Assembly: GCA_033060915.1 (NCBI GenBank)
Contig: CM065378.1
Span: 54,356,001 to 54,420,000, forward strand
DNA length: 64,000 nt
Origin: Euryodendron excelsum
Taxonomy: Eukaryota > Streptophyta > Magnoliopsida > Ericales > Pentaphylacaceae
Direction of reading: 5' to 3'
Below, piece after piece: positions 23,849 to 34,800 of the stretch; within the stretch, counting starts at the first letter, position 1; each line of letters starts with the position of its first letter. Position numbers and translations under genes: made by a program. The notes below the pieces were generated by a model that saw only the letters and a list, made by a program, of their open reading frames with translations, searched no databases and was not told the origin of the DNA.

Positions 23849-26797
23849 TGTAACGCTCTGGTTTTCACACCATTGAGATTATATGTAGAAAATACACGAT
23901 ACTCTCTCCTTAGAATTCATCCTCCTAGAAGAATGAGTACGACTAGGTTTGAATTGGAAATTGACTTGAATAAGAGTTTTTGAAAAAAGTTTTGAAGTCG
24001 CCATCAAACTTGATAAAAGTGAGTTAAGTCACTTAAAACTAAGTGCAATCCGAATATTAAACTTAGGGTTTTTTTAGAAAGATTTTGAAAAATTCTCCCA
24101 AGAGAGAATTTTTAGAGAAAAACAGGCTTTTTGGCAACCTTTAAAAAGATTTAAGCCATTTTTTAAAATAACTCTGTTTTGGTCTTTCAAAAATAGTAAT
24201 TCTAGGTTTAGAGATTGGTTACATATAGGCAGATGCACTAGGCTATCACCCTATTCTACCTTTGCGGTACCTACATATCTTTTCACCCTAGGTTCACTCA
24301 TTTAGAATATTCAATTATTCAATATCCAATTATGTCCACTTTGAAAATTTTAGAAAGAGGTTTGAGTCATCACTTTAAGGATGAAATGATGCATGATATG
24401 CAAGTGCATGAAAAGAATTTGAAAAGATATTTTGAAAAAGGGAATTAGAATTTTGAAAAAGGTTGTGACTACACCCCTGAAAGCTGCCTATATATCCCTT
24501 TGTTGGTAATCAAGTCAGTCGTAGTTCGGACTCGGGGTCTAATTGAAAATAGATACTTTGGTGTCTTTGAAAAATTTGACTTGAAATGGGTTGGATTTGA
24601 ACTTTGATAGAAACATTTGAAATTGAACTTTGATTTGAAATTGACTTTGAAGTAGAACTTGGACTCATTATGGAAAGTTGAATTAAACTTTGAAATCATC
24701 TTGACTTGAGTTGGAGTTTGAAAACCATCTTGGTTTAAAAATGGGTCGAAGCTTTCTAACTTAGAGTTAAGGTTAAACTAGGGTTTTGGCCTCCTAGGGT
24801 TTATGTAACCTAAGGTTGAAATATGCACTTGAAATGGAAAATTTTGATTTTGGAAAGTTTTAATTTTAGGAAAGTTTCATTTTAGGAAAGACTTGATTTT
24901 GGAAAATGTTTGAATTAAGAAAGGTTTGAATTTGGAAAAGGTAGGTTTTGAAATTAGGAAAAATTGGAATTAAGAAAGATTTGATATCTATTTCCTAAAG
25001 TTGAAGATTGGATTTTATTTCCAACAATAGATGATTTGATTTGCTTTTCTATTTGAAAAAGATTTGATTTGACTTGAAATTGGAAAGCTTTAGTTTTGAA
25101 AATCTATGTGACTTTTGAATTAGGAAATCTATAATTTCATCTAAAAAAAGTTTTGGAAATCTATGATTCAATGTAGAAAAAGGTTTTGGAAAGCTATGAT
25201 TTGATGTAGAAAGGTTTTGAAAACTTATGATTTGATGTATATAGAAAACTATGATTTTGTGAGGCATCTAGGGTTTCCTAACATGGACTCTAAGGTTTTG
25301 ACTTGGACTTCATGATAAGGAGTTTTTGGAAAGTAAATTTTTGAAAAGACCTTTTTGAAAGTAGATTTGCAAAACTATTTAGAAAGGGATTTGAATATAG
25401 ACTTTTACAAGTCTCTTGAATATCTCACTTTCCTAAAACAATTCCATTCATGAGAAGACTAAAACCATTCTAAAGTTGTAATTTTGGCAACCACTAGGGT
25501 TTGATCCCCTAATATAGACTTTGGTGGTCTCTTTGAATATAACACTTTCTTAAAACAACCCTAACCATGGAATGACTAAAATTACCTTAGGGTTGTGATT
25601 TTTGAAAACAACTTAGGGTTTGAACCCAAATTTAGACCTTGATGGTCATATTAAATATAACACTTTCTTAAAACAACTCTAATCATGGAATGGTTAGAAT
25701 CATCATAGGAGTATGGTTTTAAAAACAACTTTGAAAACAATTCTTTTGGATGCAAGTTTTGAAAACAATCTTTGATGCAAGTTTGAAAACACCTTTGAAT
25801 ATAGTATTGAATGCAATATATGAACATGACAATTACAATACAATAGGGACATGAACATACAAGCTTAGGCTTCACCATATAATCAAGGGGGGTGGACCAA
25901 CACTATCTTAGGGGGAAGTCAAAGAAAATCTCCAACACGGTGATTCTCTCCAAGACCTTCCTAGGCATGAACCGAGAGGTCCCTTGTTTTAAGCATGCAA
26001 GAAGTGGAGGTAGAAGATGAGGATTAAAATAGAAGAAAACTCAAGTGGGTTAGGAAAGATAAGAGAGAGAAAGGGATTACATTATTAGAAACCTTACCTT
26101 ATCTTCTCTTTACTTTGATTGCTTTGTTTGCTTTTCTTTACTTGGAACTTGAGTGATTTCGTGAACCCAGAATATGCAGAGGATGACCTGTATTTATAAG
26201 CAGGTAGAACAGGAACTAGTGCCTGTTGCAGTAGCACCATGTTGTTTTTAAGCTTAGCGTCACTCTCATAGTGGCGCTATGCCATTTTTTTTGGCTTGGT
26301 GCCACTACTAGTGGCAGCAATCTCTTTGGAAAACTTTTGAGGTAGCAAGAAATAGATCTTTGACCCTTGTGACGCAAGGCAAAAGATTTGGACGGATGTC
26401 CTAGTGACTACTATGCAATTTTTAGCCTAGCTTCACTAGGAGTGACTCCGAAAAGTTTAGAAATGATTCGAAAAGTCTCGTGTAACCAGACACGACCTGG
26501 AATGGTTGAAAATCTCTGAAAGAGTGTCCAAGAGGTAAACGGTTTGATAACCAGAGTCAGAGTAATTGAAAAGAGCGATCGACCTATTAAGGGCAAAATG
26601 GTCATTTGAACCGAAAAACCACTAGGATTGACCTAAAGTGATTCGTGAGAAGATTTGAAGATTGGAAACACTACTGGGAATGTTTTGAGAAATTGCCGGT
26701 TTGATACCCAGAGCCGGTGCGGTTAGAAAAGGTAACCAACCCACCTGGGGCAAAACGATCATTTTACACCAGGTTTACCGGAATGGGCTCGGAATGG
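23849..26797 (-). mobile_element. 5' LTR of the Ogre/Tat-like element, truncated
   Basis: Direct repeat of 9721 to about 12745 over its whole length, with many substitutions and small indels. For example the block TGACGCAAGGCA..GATTTGGACGG matches TGACGTAAGGCAGAAGATATGGCCGCC. It stops in TTTACCGGAATGGGCTCGGAATGGT at about 26797, where B's leader begins. About 940 bp present in the left LTR are missing. High LTR-LTR divergence points to an old insertion. Confidence 0.8.
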
Positions 26798-27229
26798 TAG
26801 ATTTTTGGTCTTTCTTTTTCTAGTTTTGTTTTGTTTGAGTAGTTTAGTTTTTTCCATTGTATTGAATTGCTAGGACCCAATTGGTGGCATAGAATATTGG
26901 TGGATAAGCTAGTATGCTTTACTTGCTTATCGGTGGTTTTATTATTGTACATGGAGACTGGAAGTGTTGGTAAAAAATTGAATTGAATTGAATTGATTTG
27001 AATTGGCAAATATCTTTATGTGGAGATTGGAGGGTTTTAGATGGAATTGATAATTAATGGAAGGGTTTATGTATGTTGTGTTTCTTGAGACTCAGATAGT
27101 CTTATTTGTGTGCATTTCCATTTACATGTCATCTTACATTAGAGACGCACATAACTGCTTTATGAGAGTTGATCACAATCATACCCCTTCTTTGGTTTTT
27201 CCTTAGTTGTTGACTTAGGATTCATTCCC
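26798..27229 (+). other. Leader of element B
   Basis: Non-coding. Words such as TTGGTGGCATA and TGGAGATTGG recur in the leaders of elements A (about 56480-56510) and F (about 61650-61720), which supports assignment to the post-PBS leader. Confidence 0.6.
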
Positions 27230-28565
27230 ATGGCGAACATCAACAAGTGTAGTTTACCCAACCTATTTCTTCCCAATCCCAATGGCATCCCTAATGTCAT
27301 CCCTAATCCTAATTCTAAGTTTAACCTCAACCTTCCACAAAATCCTTTTCATGTAGTTGGAGGTAATGACCTTGATAGAGAAAGGAACTATGGAGACATG
27401 GCGGTTTCTTAGCTTAGGATGCTTCGCGATTACATGAACCCACCCAGGTAAGCATCGACCTCTTGCATTGTCTACCAGCCTAACCATAATATGTTGAACA
27501 TTAGGCTGGGAATGATGCAAATGCTACCCCAATTCCATAGTATGGACTTCGAGCAACCATATACATTCATCAAAAGTTTGTGTATGCTTATTCTCTTACA
27601 ATGGATAATTCTTATCCAAAGGAGGTATTTTTGATGAAGCTCTTTCTGTTTTGTCTCAAGGACAAGGCCAAGACATGGTTCAAATCATTGAGGCCTTTGT
27701 CCATTCATTCTTGGGCTACTCTTCAAGCAGAATTTTTGAGAAAGTTTTTTCTCAAAATAGGACCTAGTTGATTAGACTCCAAATCTCTTAATTGTCCCCC
27801 ATGATGGGAGAATCATTCTTTCAATGTTCTGAAAGATTCAATGATCTTCTAAATTCTTGTCCACATCATGGCATCACCAATTGGCATGTCATTAATATAT
27901 TATACTCTTCCCTAACTTCCCAATTGAAATAATTTATTGAGTCTATATGTGTGGGGACCTTTTTTGATAAGCAACCCAATGAAGCATTCACCTAATTTCA
28001 TTATATAGCAAACCTAGCATGTGATTGGATAATCACCAAGACCCAAAATCCTAAGGGTAGGACAAATCAATAAGGGTTGGGGAAGTTTCAACTCATGAAG
28101 TTGATAAGGTTGGTTGTTGGTAAGGTTGAGAAATCATCCTAATACTTTAACACATACAACTAGGGGTGGAGAAATCATCCTAATTTTGGATGGAGGAATG
28201 AGGGGACTTCAAACCTCAAGCATGTCAAGGAGGGTCTCAAAACCTGCAACCCTATCAGGCACCACCTCCACCATTCTAAGCACTACAATATCAACCTCAA
28301 CCTCAACCTTACCAATAACCACCCGTAGCACAATTTCAAAACCAACCCGAGGCGTATTAACCTCCTCATATGAAGCCTATTAAAGATAATGTTTACCAAC
28401 TAGCTAATGACATGAGAAGGATGAATACAAGGGTAGATAAACAAGAAGAGGTGCTAGATCAACACAGTAGGTTGCTTGAGGATATAGCAAAGAAAATGTC
28501 TACCTTAACACAAGCTTTGACCCAAAATGTCCCAGGTAGATTTTCGGCTCAACCTCAACCTTAAC
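27230..28565 (+). pseudogene. Gag of Athila-like element B
   Basis: Starts MANINKCSLPN. Pieces in shifting frames give the Athila gag order: LRDYMNPP (about 27425), MLPQFHSMD (about 27520), LKDKAKTWFKSLRPLSIHSW (27650-27710, the conserved capsid block), FFQCSERFNDLLNSCPHHG (about 27820) and a GWRNHPNFGWRNEG box (about 28165). A C-terminal coiled-coil-like helix follows (VDKQEEVLDQHSRLLEDIAK, about 28433-28492). At least four frameshifts or stops are needed to read through. The protein would form the capsid of the element's particle. Confidence 0.85.
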
Positions 28566-28960
28566 CTAACCTGGTGGTAAGGCAAGTACATATTACCAAG
28601 GGTAAATCTGGCCCTCCATCAAGTCATGAATAAGTACAAGTCATCACCACTCTTAGAAGTGAGAAAGTCAAAAATAAAACCATTCCGTCTAAGAGTGAGA
28701 CTACTAAGCCAAGTGTTAGTGAGGGTGAGAAAAAAAATTGAGAGAGAGAAAGAGCCTAGAGAAGTGGAGAGGAGAGATAAAAAGAGGCAAACCATAGGCG
28801 ACCCCCTTGAGACACTGAGTGAGGCTAATAGGGAAAAGAGGAAGGACATATTAAAACATGCCTCTTTTCCTTGAAGGTTGACCAAGCCTAAGAATAAACT
28901 TATAAATGCAAAAATTTATTAAGTTTTCAAGCAAGCTCAGGTCAATATTCATATCACTGA
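28566..28960 (+). pseudogene. Gag-protease linker of element B
   Basis: Charged, lysine/glutamate-rich in the plus frame at 28626-28874 (REKEPREVERRDKKRQT). This resembles the spacer between gag and protease in Athila polyproteins. No domain of its own. Confidence 0.5.
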
Positions 28961-29544
28961 TGCAATTAAGCAAATATCTTCATATACCAAGTTCTTAAAT
29001 AACTTTGTGTACTTTCAAAAGAAGATTTCATGTCAAGGAGACGATGATGAGTGTGAACCAAAGTGCGAGTTTGCAATGCAAAACCGCTCCAAAGTTTAAA
29101 GACCCCGAATGCCTTACCATTTCTTGTACCATAGGAGGAACTAAGATAGATCGAGCCCTTTTAGATCTAGGGTCTAGTGTCAACCTCCTACCTTTTTTGG
29201 TGTACAAAGAGCTTGACCTAGGAGAGTTATGACCTACCCGTGTGACCTTACAATTGGCGAACCGATCTATTAAGATTCCTAAGGTTATCATTAAGGATGT
29301 TCTCATCCAAGTTGATTATTTCTATTTCCTGATTGACTTTATAGTCTTAGATACCCAACCTGTTGAGAGTTGCATGGCTCACAACCAAATTCCCGTCACT
29401 CTAGGACGCCATTTCCTAGCTACTTCGAATGCTATTATTCATTGTAGAAATGGGTTGGTGAAGTTATCTTTTGGCAACACCACCTTTAAGATGAACATTT
29501 TCTCGATTACCAAACAACAAGATGAGTGTGAGGATATGAAGTAG
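28961..29544 (+). pseudogene. Aspartic protease region of element B
   Basis: Would process the polyprotein. Key block ALLDLGSSVNLLP at 29155-29193 (active-site D in the DLG(A/S)S form used by Athila), followed by LQLANRSIKIPKVIIKDVL after one TGA stop (29230) and VTLGRHFLATSNAIIHC (about 29395). The fold order matches retroviral-type protease flaps. The frame ends at TAG 29542. Confidence 0.85.
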
Positions 29545-29615
29545 ATTTGATAGAATCTATTGTCTAAGACCAATTCGATAATGAGTGTTTTGAGGACTCT
29601 TTAAAGAAATCCATT

Positions 29616-30980
29616 GTGAGAAGTGAGCCTCGTGACTCACTTAATGATAATACCATGGTTTTGGGGGAATTTTCTAATCGAGGGTTGAAGAGTGCCCAAT
29701 GCATACAAGTGGGTCATTGGACCCCTTCCTTTGAACCTTTACACCTTAGTGCCACCAAGCCAATTCCCTTTGAAGAGAAGCCTCCCATTCCTGATCGAAA
29801 ACCATTGCCTTCCACCTTGAAGTATGGCTATCTAGGAGAAGGAAAGTCATATCCCGTAATGATTTCTTCTAGATTATCTTTAAGCCAAGAGGAGGGAGTG
29901 ATAGTTTTGCTCAAGAACCATAGAAGAGCTTTAGGGGAGACTATTGCCGACCTTCATGGGATTAGTCCCCTAGTGTGCACACAAAATTTTCTTAAAGGAA
30001 AAGGCTAACTTTGTGCGCTAAATGCAAAGGCGTTTAAACCCCAATATAAAGGAGGTAGTGAAGGGTGAAGTACTTAAAATTCTGGATGTGGGTATCATAT
30101 ACCCCATCTCCGATTCTAAATGGGTTAGTCCTACCCAAGTGGTGTCTAAAAAGTCGGGAGTCACAGTAGTTCATAACGAGAATAATGAATTAGTCCCCAC
30201 TAGGATCCAAACCGGGTGGAGAATGTGTATTGACTACCGTAAACTCAATGCGGTAACAAGAAATGATCACTTTTTCCTTCTATTCTTGGACCAAGTCTTA
30301 GAAAGGGTAGCAGGAAGAGCTTTTCATTACTTCCTTGATGGGTACTCCGAGTATAATCAAATTGAGATAGCCCTAGAAGACCAAGCCAAAACCACCTTTA
30401 CATGTATTTTTGGTACTTATGCATACAAAAGAATAACATTTGGCTTGTGCAATACACCGTCTACTTTCCAATGATGTATGATGAGTATCTTTAGTAACAT
30501 GGTTGAGTAAATAATGGAGGTCTTCATGGATGACTTTTTGATATACGGAGATACTTATGAGTCTTGTATAGAGAACTTAGGAAGAGTTTTGAAGCGATGT
30601 GAGAAGAGTCACCTTGTGCTTTATTGGAAGAAGTGTCATTTCATGGTCACTTAAGGTATAGTGTTAGGCCATATTATATCATCTAAGGGGATCAAGGTAG
30701 ATAAAGCTAAGATAAAGCTAATTCAAAAGTTGTCTATCCCTAGATGTGTTAAAATGTCCAGTCTTTCCTTAGGCATTTCGGTTTTTATCGGCTCTTCATA
30801 GAAGGTTTTAATGTTATCTCCCTACCCATGTGCCATTTATTTTCTCGAGATGTCCCATTTGAATAGACAACTTCTTGCTAAGAAGTTTTTGTGAAGCTTA
30901 AAGGGCTATTGACTATCGCCCCCATCATATGTTTGCCCAATTGACCTCTACCATTTGAGCTTATATGTGATGCAAGTGAT
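29616..30980 (+). pseudogene. Reverse transcriptase of element B
   Basis: Copies element RNA into DNA. From 30022 the reading runs KEVVKGEVLKILDVGIIYPI, WVSPTQVVSKKSGVTVV, GWRMCIDYRKLNAVTRNDHF and LDGYSEYNQIEIA. Then GLCNTPSTFQ leads into a stop (30472) and the polymerase motif FMDD at 30522-30533. FMDD instead of YxDD is usual in Athila. Further stops occur near 30507, 30651 and 30800. The thumb region to about 30950 is badly decayed. Confidence 0.9.
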
Positions 30981-31400
30981 TATGCCATGGCGACAGTATT
31001 GGGTCAAAGGATTGATAAGAAGTCTTATGTCATCTACTATGCTAGTAAAATCCTCAGTGATGCCCAAATCAACTATACCACAATTGAAAAGGAGCTCTTA
31101 GCCTTGGTGTTTGCAGCAGACAAGTTCAGATCATACTTAATTGGTTCACTAGTCATCATCTTTATCGATCATGCCATTCTTAAGTATCTCTTGACCAAAC
31201 CCGATGCAAAACCACACGTCACCCAGTGAATCCTCTTGTTATAAGAATTCCACATTAAAATTAGAGATTAAAAAGGGGTTAAGAATGTTGTTGCCAATCA
31301 TTTCTCTAAACTTCCCCTAAGTGGGGGAGTGACCGAGTCACCCCCTATCAATGAACATTTTTCGGATGAGCATCTCTTCCAAGTTCATGTCATTGAGTAA
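30981..31400 (+). pseudogene. RNase H region of element B
   Basis: Follows RT in frame order. VLGQRIDKKSYVIYYASKIL and YTTIEKELLALVFAADKFRS (31060-31140) are the E- and D-containing blocks of gypsy RNase H, with FIDHAILKYLLTK after. Stops appear from 31229. This activity degrades the RNA of RNA/DNA hybrids. Confidence 0.85.
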
Positions 31401-31559
31401 GTGTTAATCCCTTGGTATACGGACATCACTAATTACCATGCCACTAGTGAGATTCCATCCCATAAGTCATCTTTTGACAAACTCAAATTCGTTAAGAATG
31501 TGCGTATTTCACATGGGATAAGCCTTACCTATTCAAGTATTGTCCGAACCAAGTCATTA

Positions 31560-32700
31560 GAAGCTGTGTGCCCAGTGATGTGTTTCATAGTGTGATGGAG
31601 TTTTGTCACTCCCAAGCTTGGTCACTTTTCCTCTTAGAAGACCACGGCTAAAATACTTCAATGTGGCTTGTATTGGCCATCAATGTTTAAGAATGTTCAT
31701 ATTCTTTTCCTAGCTTGTGAAAGGTGCCAAAGGTTAGGGACTCTTTCCAAATGGCACATGATAGCTCTTCACCCCATTACCATTCTTGAGATATTTGATT
31801 GTTGGGGGTTAGACTTCATGGGACATTTTCCTAGCTCGTTTAGTTACCTTTTCATCTTAGTTGCCATTGATTATATGAGTAAATGGGTAGAAGCCATAGC
31901 CTCTAGGACCAATAACCATGAAGTGGTCCTTAAATTTTTGAAAGAAAACATCTTTTCTATGTTTGGCACACCTCAGGCTATCATAAATGATGGGGGATCC
32001 CATTTTTACAATAGGCCATTTGGCACTTTGATGCACAAATATGATACTGTGCACAAGGTTGGACTTCCTTACCACCCACAAACCCAAAGCCAAGTTGAGT
32101 TAGCCAACCATGAAATCAAGCATATTCTTCAAAAGACCATTAATCATAACTGAAAGGATTGGTCCCTTAGGTTAGTAGATGTATTATGGGCTTAACATAC
32201 CGCTTACAAGACCATACTTGGTGCTTTGCTATAGGCTTGCGTACGGAAAGGTGTATCATCTTCCCATTGAGATTGAATACAAGGATTATTGGGCAATTCG
32301 CTAATGTAACTCTAACATTAATGAAGCCGATGCCCATAAAAAGCTCTAACTCAATGAGCTTGAAGAGCTTAGAAATGATGCATATGAAAATGCTAAGCTC
32401 TCCAAGGCCCAGACTTCACCTTTCATGACCAACATATCCTTCACAAGTCATTTAAAATTAGTCAAAAGGTCTAGTTTTATGATTCTCGATTGCATCTCTT
32501 CTCGAGAAAGTGAAAAAGGAAGTGGTCGGGTCTGTACCAATTGAAAGAGGTTTTCCCTCATGGTGTAGTGGAAGTTCAAAACTTCACTAATGGCACATCT
32601 TTCAAAGTCAATGGACAAAGTTTGAAGCCCTATTTTGAGGCTTTTTTAGGTGAGATACATTGTGTGGATCTCATTGATCCACTAATCTTTGATAGATCAT
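31560..32700 (+). pseudogene. Integrase of element B
   Basis: Inserts the cDNA. Zinc-binding residues in CERCQR (about 31715). Catalytic core: GLDFMGHFP (first D, about 31810), IINDGGSHF (second D, about 31985) and QVELANHEIK (E, about 32090), so the D-D-E set is still readable over 161 open codons (31668-32153). C-terminal pieces HGVVEVQNFTNGTSFKVNGQ (about 32565) match the Athila GPF/GPY-side region. Stops at 32151 and 32194 and a frameshift separate core and tail. Confidence 0.9.
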
Positions 32701-33550
32701 GGCCTAGTGGTTTTTCATTTAGGAGTAGTTATTTTATTTTCTTTGTTTTTTTTTGTTTCTTGGCATAGTCCTAGTTGGGGGAAATATTTCCTGTTGGTTC
32801 ACTCTTCTTTCCTTTGCTTTTGCCCTATCTTCTCTCTTTTTCTTTGGCATGTAATAGGGACATTGCATTGTTCAGGTTGGGGGGACACCATCTAGGATGG
32901 TTTTTGTTGTTAGGTTGTAGTTTGTGTTCTTAGTGTGTGGTTTGTAGTTGGTAGTTTGTAGTTTGTTTATAGGTTATACAGTGTTTGTCCAAGGTTTTAT
33001 GGAGGTTTTCCTTTTAAAACTTGAAATTTTTTTGTAAAAGTTTTGGCATTTTTGCTCAACTAAGCGATTGGTAGGTTGGCCGAGCGATCAAGCCATTTAG
33101 CGAGTGATCGGTGAGGTCAAGTGAGCTCTCACCCATGTCAATTGTGTTTGGACTCCCGAGAGCAGTTATTACTGAAGCAAGTGAAGTTGGTTGCAAGCAA
33201 GAAATCGGCCTAGCAATCAGTTACATAAGAAAATGCCTACTTCACACAGCAAGTGCACTATTTAAGTGACCGAGCGCTTAGGGTTGAGATTTCTTTATAA
33301 GGCTGAGTGCTCACCACATTTTTCACAAGAGATCGGTTTTGAGAGCCTTTTTCTTTTAGAGAGAGATACTTTGAAATGGCAAAGCTCTACTGGAGAATCT
33401 CAGTGGACCCCGCTTCCTAGTCTTTCCATTCCTAGTTTTCCTATTGGTATTTCCTAGCTCACTTCCTCTAGTCTTTTCATTTCCTTTCTTGTTTTAGGAG
33501 TTAGGGGAGTCATGTTATTACTTTATTATGCTTGTCTTCTACCATAGCTG
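32701..33550 (+). other. Spacer with LTR-like promoter words between integrase and extra ORF
   Basis: T-rich to 33000, then 33050-33330 carries repeated CGATCGG/GAGCGATC/CCGAGCGCT words and a TTTATAAGG TATA-like motif (33294). The same kind of words precede GTATAAAAGG (37084) in B's own LTR. It may be an internal promoter for the extra ORF. Confidence 0.4.
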
Positions 33551-34800
33551 ATAGTGGACAAGCTCCGTAGGGATTAGAGGTTGCTCGGGTTAGAGCTCAG
33601 CGCATGCATAGAGGGGGCCTAGGTGCCCCAATATGATGAGACCCATCTTATTAGTATTGATGCAGAAAGAGGTTTTGATCAACTCTAGGACCAGATGAGC
33701 ACTATTTTAGAGCGGCGTTGGGTCCTTACTCAGTTTCACGAGGAGCCTTGTTTATGGCTTGAGCTTATGACCCAGCGCCATTGGTTAAGTTTGGCTAGAT
33801 TCAAGGGCCAGTGTTGAGCTATACTGGTTGCTGAGTTCATGGCCAACATATCCTTCACCCCTGATACTTAGGGGCAAGAGGCTATTAGGTCTTGGGTGAG
33901 GGGTAGGGATATTAAGATTACTCCTGATACTTTTACTAGATTCTTTGACCTCCCGAGGGTTACTGACCCTCAGTTTAGGTATGACGGGACATGATCTCCC
34001 AGTCATAAGATGATGATTTCCAAGGTGTTAGCCCCTGGTGAGGCTTGGTTTACTTTGCAGGTACCCAAGAGGGTACTTGCCTTTAGATATCAGCCTCTCT
34101 TCCTCTAGACTTGTTACACTCTTTTCCCACTAAGACGAACTATAGAGCGTAGTAGATATAGAGGTCAGCTTATGTGGGCTATTGGGCAGAGTAGGTCCAT
34201 CGACTTGCCCTATTTTCTTTTCATGGGACTCTTGGCCGGTACCAGATTAGTGACTATCCAAGTGAGCATCCCTTTTAGATGTTTTATTACTACAATTATA
34301 GGGCAGATTGGAGTTGGATCTTTGCCCGATATTGTCGCAAAGACCTCAAAGAAGGACATTGATCTTTCTTTGTGGAACAAATCATCTGGATAGATTGAGG
34401 GTATCCAGAGGAGGGCTCAGCAGGCAGCTCAGCTAGCTCCTTAGCAGTAGCCTCCTCTGCCAAATTACCAGGCAGCCTAGCCCCCTCCAAATCAATAGGC
34501 ACAATAGGGGCAGGAGGGTCCTGGTTTAGTCAAGCTTCTTCAGTAGCAGAGTCAATTGTTAATGCTGCATTTGCAGACTCTCGCTGCTATACAAGAGCAA
34601 TTAACAGCCTCTTAACAGATAGCTTTGGAGCAGCAGATGCTATTACAGGCAAATTGGATGCTCAGGACATTGCTATAGTGCTCTTTTCGACCCAGTTGAC
34701 TGATATTCAGCAGCAGCTACATAATCATACTACTTATCTTTAGGAGATCATCTGACAGAGGAGGCATCCACCACCAGATGATGATGATGTCTTCTCATTC
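33550..34800 (+). pseudogene. Extra 3' ORF of element B, plant-transposon-protein domain (PF20167-like)
   Basis: Downstream of integrase and on the same strand. Readable core: LARFKGQC (33790), AEFMANISFTP (33830), AIRSWVRGRDIKITPDTFTR (33880-33940) and FFDLPRVTDPQFRYDG, matching the layout of the putative plant transposon protein domain. A hydrophobic middle (34172-34393: LPYFLFMGLLAG, TTIIGQIGVGSLPDI) follows. The tail is Gln-rich and has seven TAG/TAA stops, most where CAG or CAA would be expected. Athila elements often carry env-like ORFs at this place, but I see no signal peptide or envelope features. Function unknown. Confidence 0.6.

Larger units (their letters stand above)
9721..26797 (-). 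mobile_element. Ogre/Tat-like Ty3/gypsy element, pol-less, minus strand
   Basis: Two long direct repeats (9721-13687 and 23849-26797) flank a 10-kb interior. Orientation is set by the minus-strand PBS at 23828-23845, adjacent to the right LTR, and by minus-strand gag. Reading the minus strand: truncated 5' LTR, PBS, gag (about 22300-21250), a short gag-pro remnant to about 20200, non-coding sequence with a 1.7-kb foreign repeat, a plus-strand plant-mobile-domain ORF, a purine tract and the 3' LTR. No RT, RNase H or integrase is visible, so the element is non-autonomous or heavily deleted. The right end was lost in a deletion that joins it to the interior of B at 26797/26798. Confidence 0.8.
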
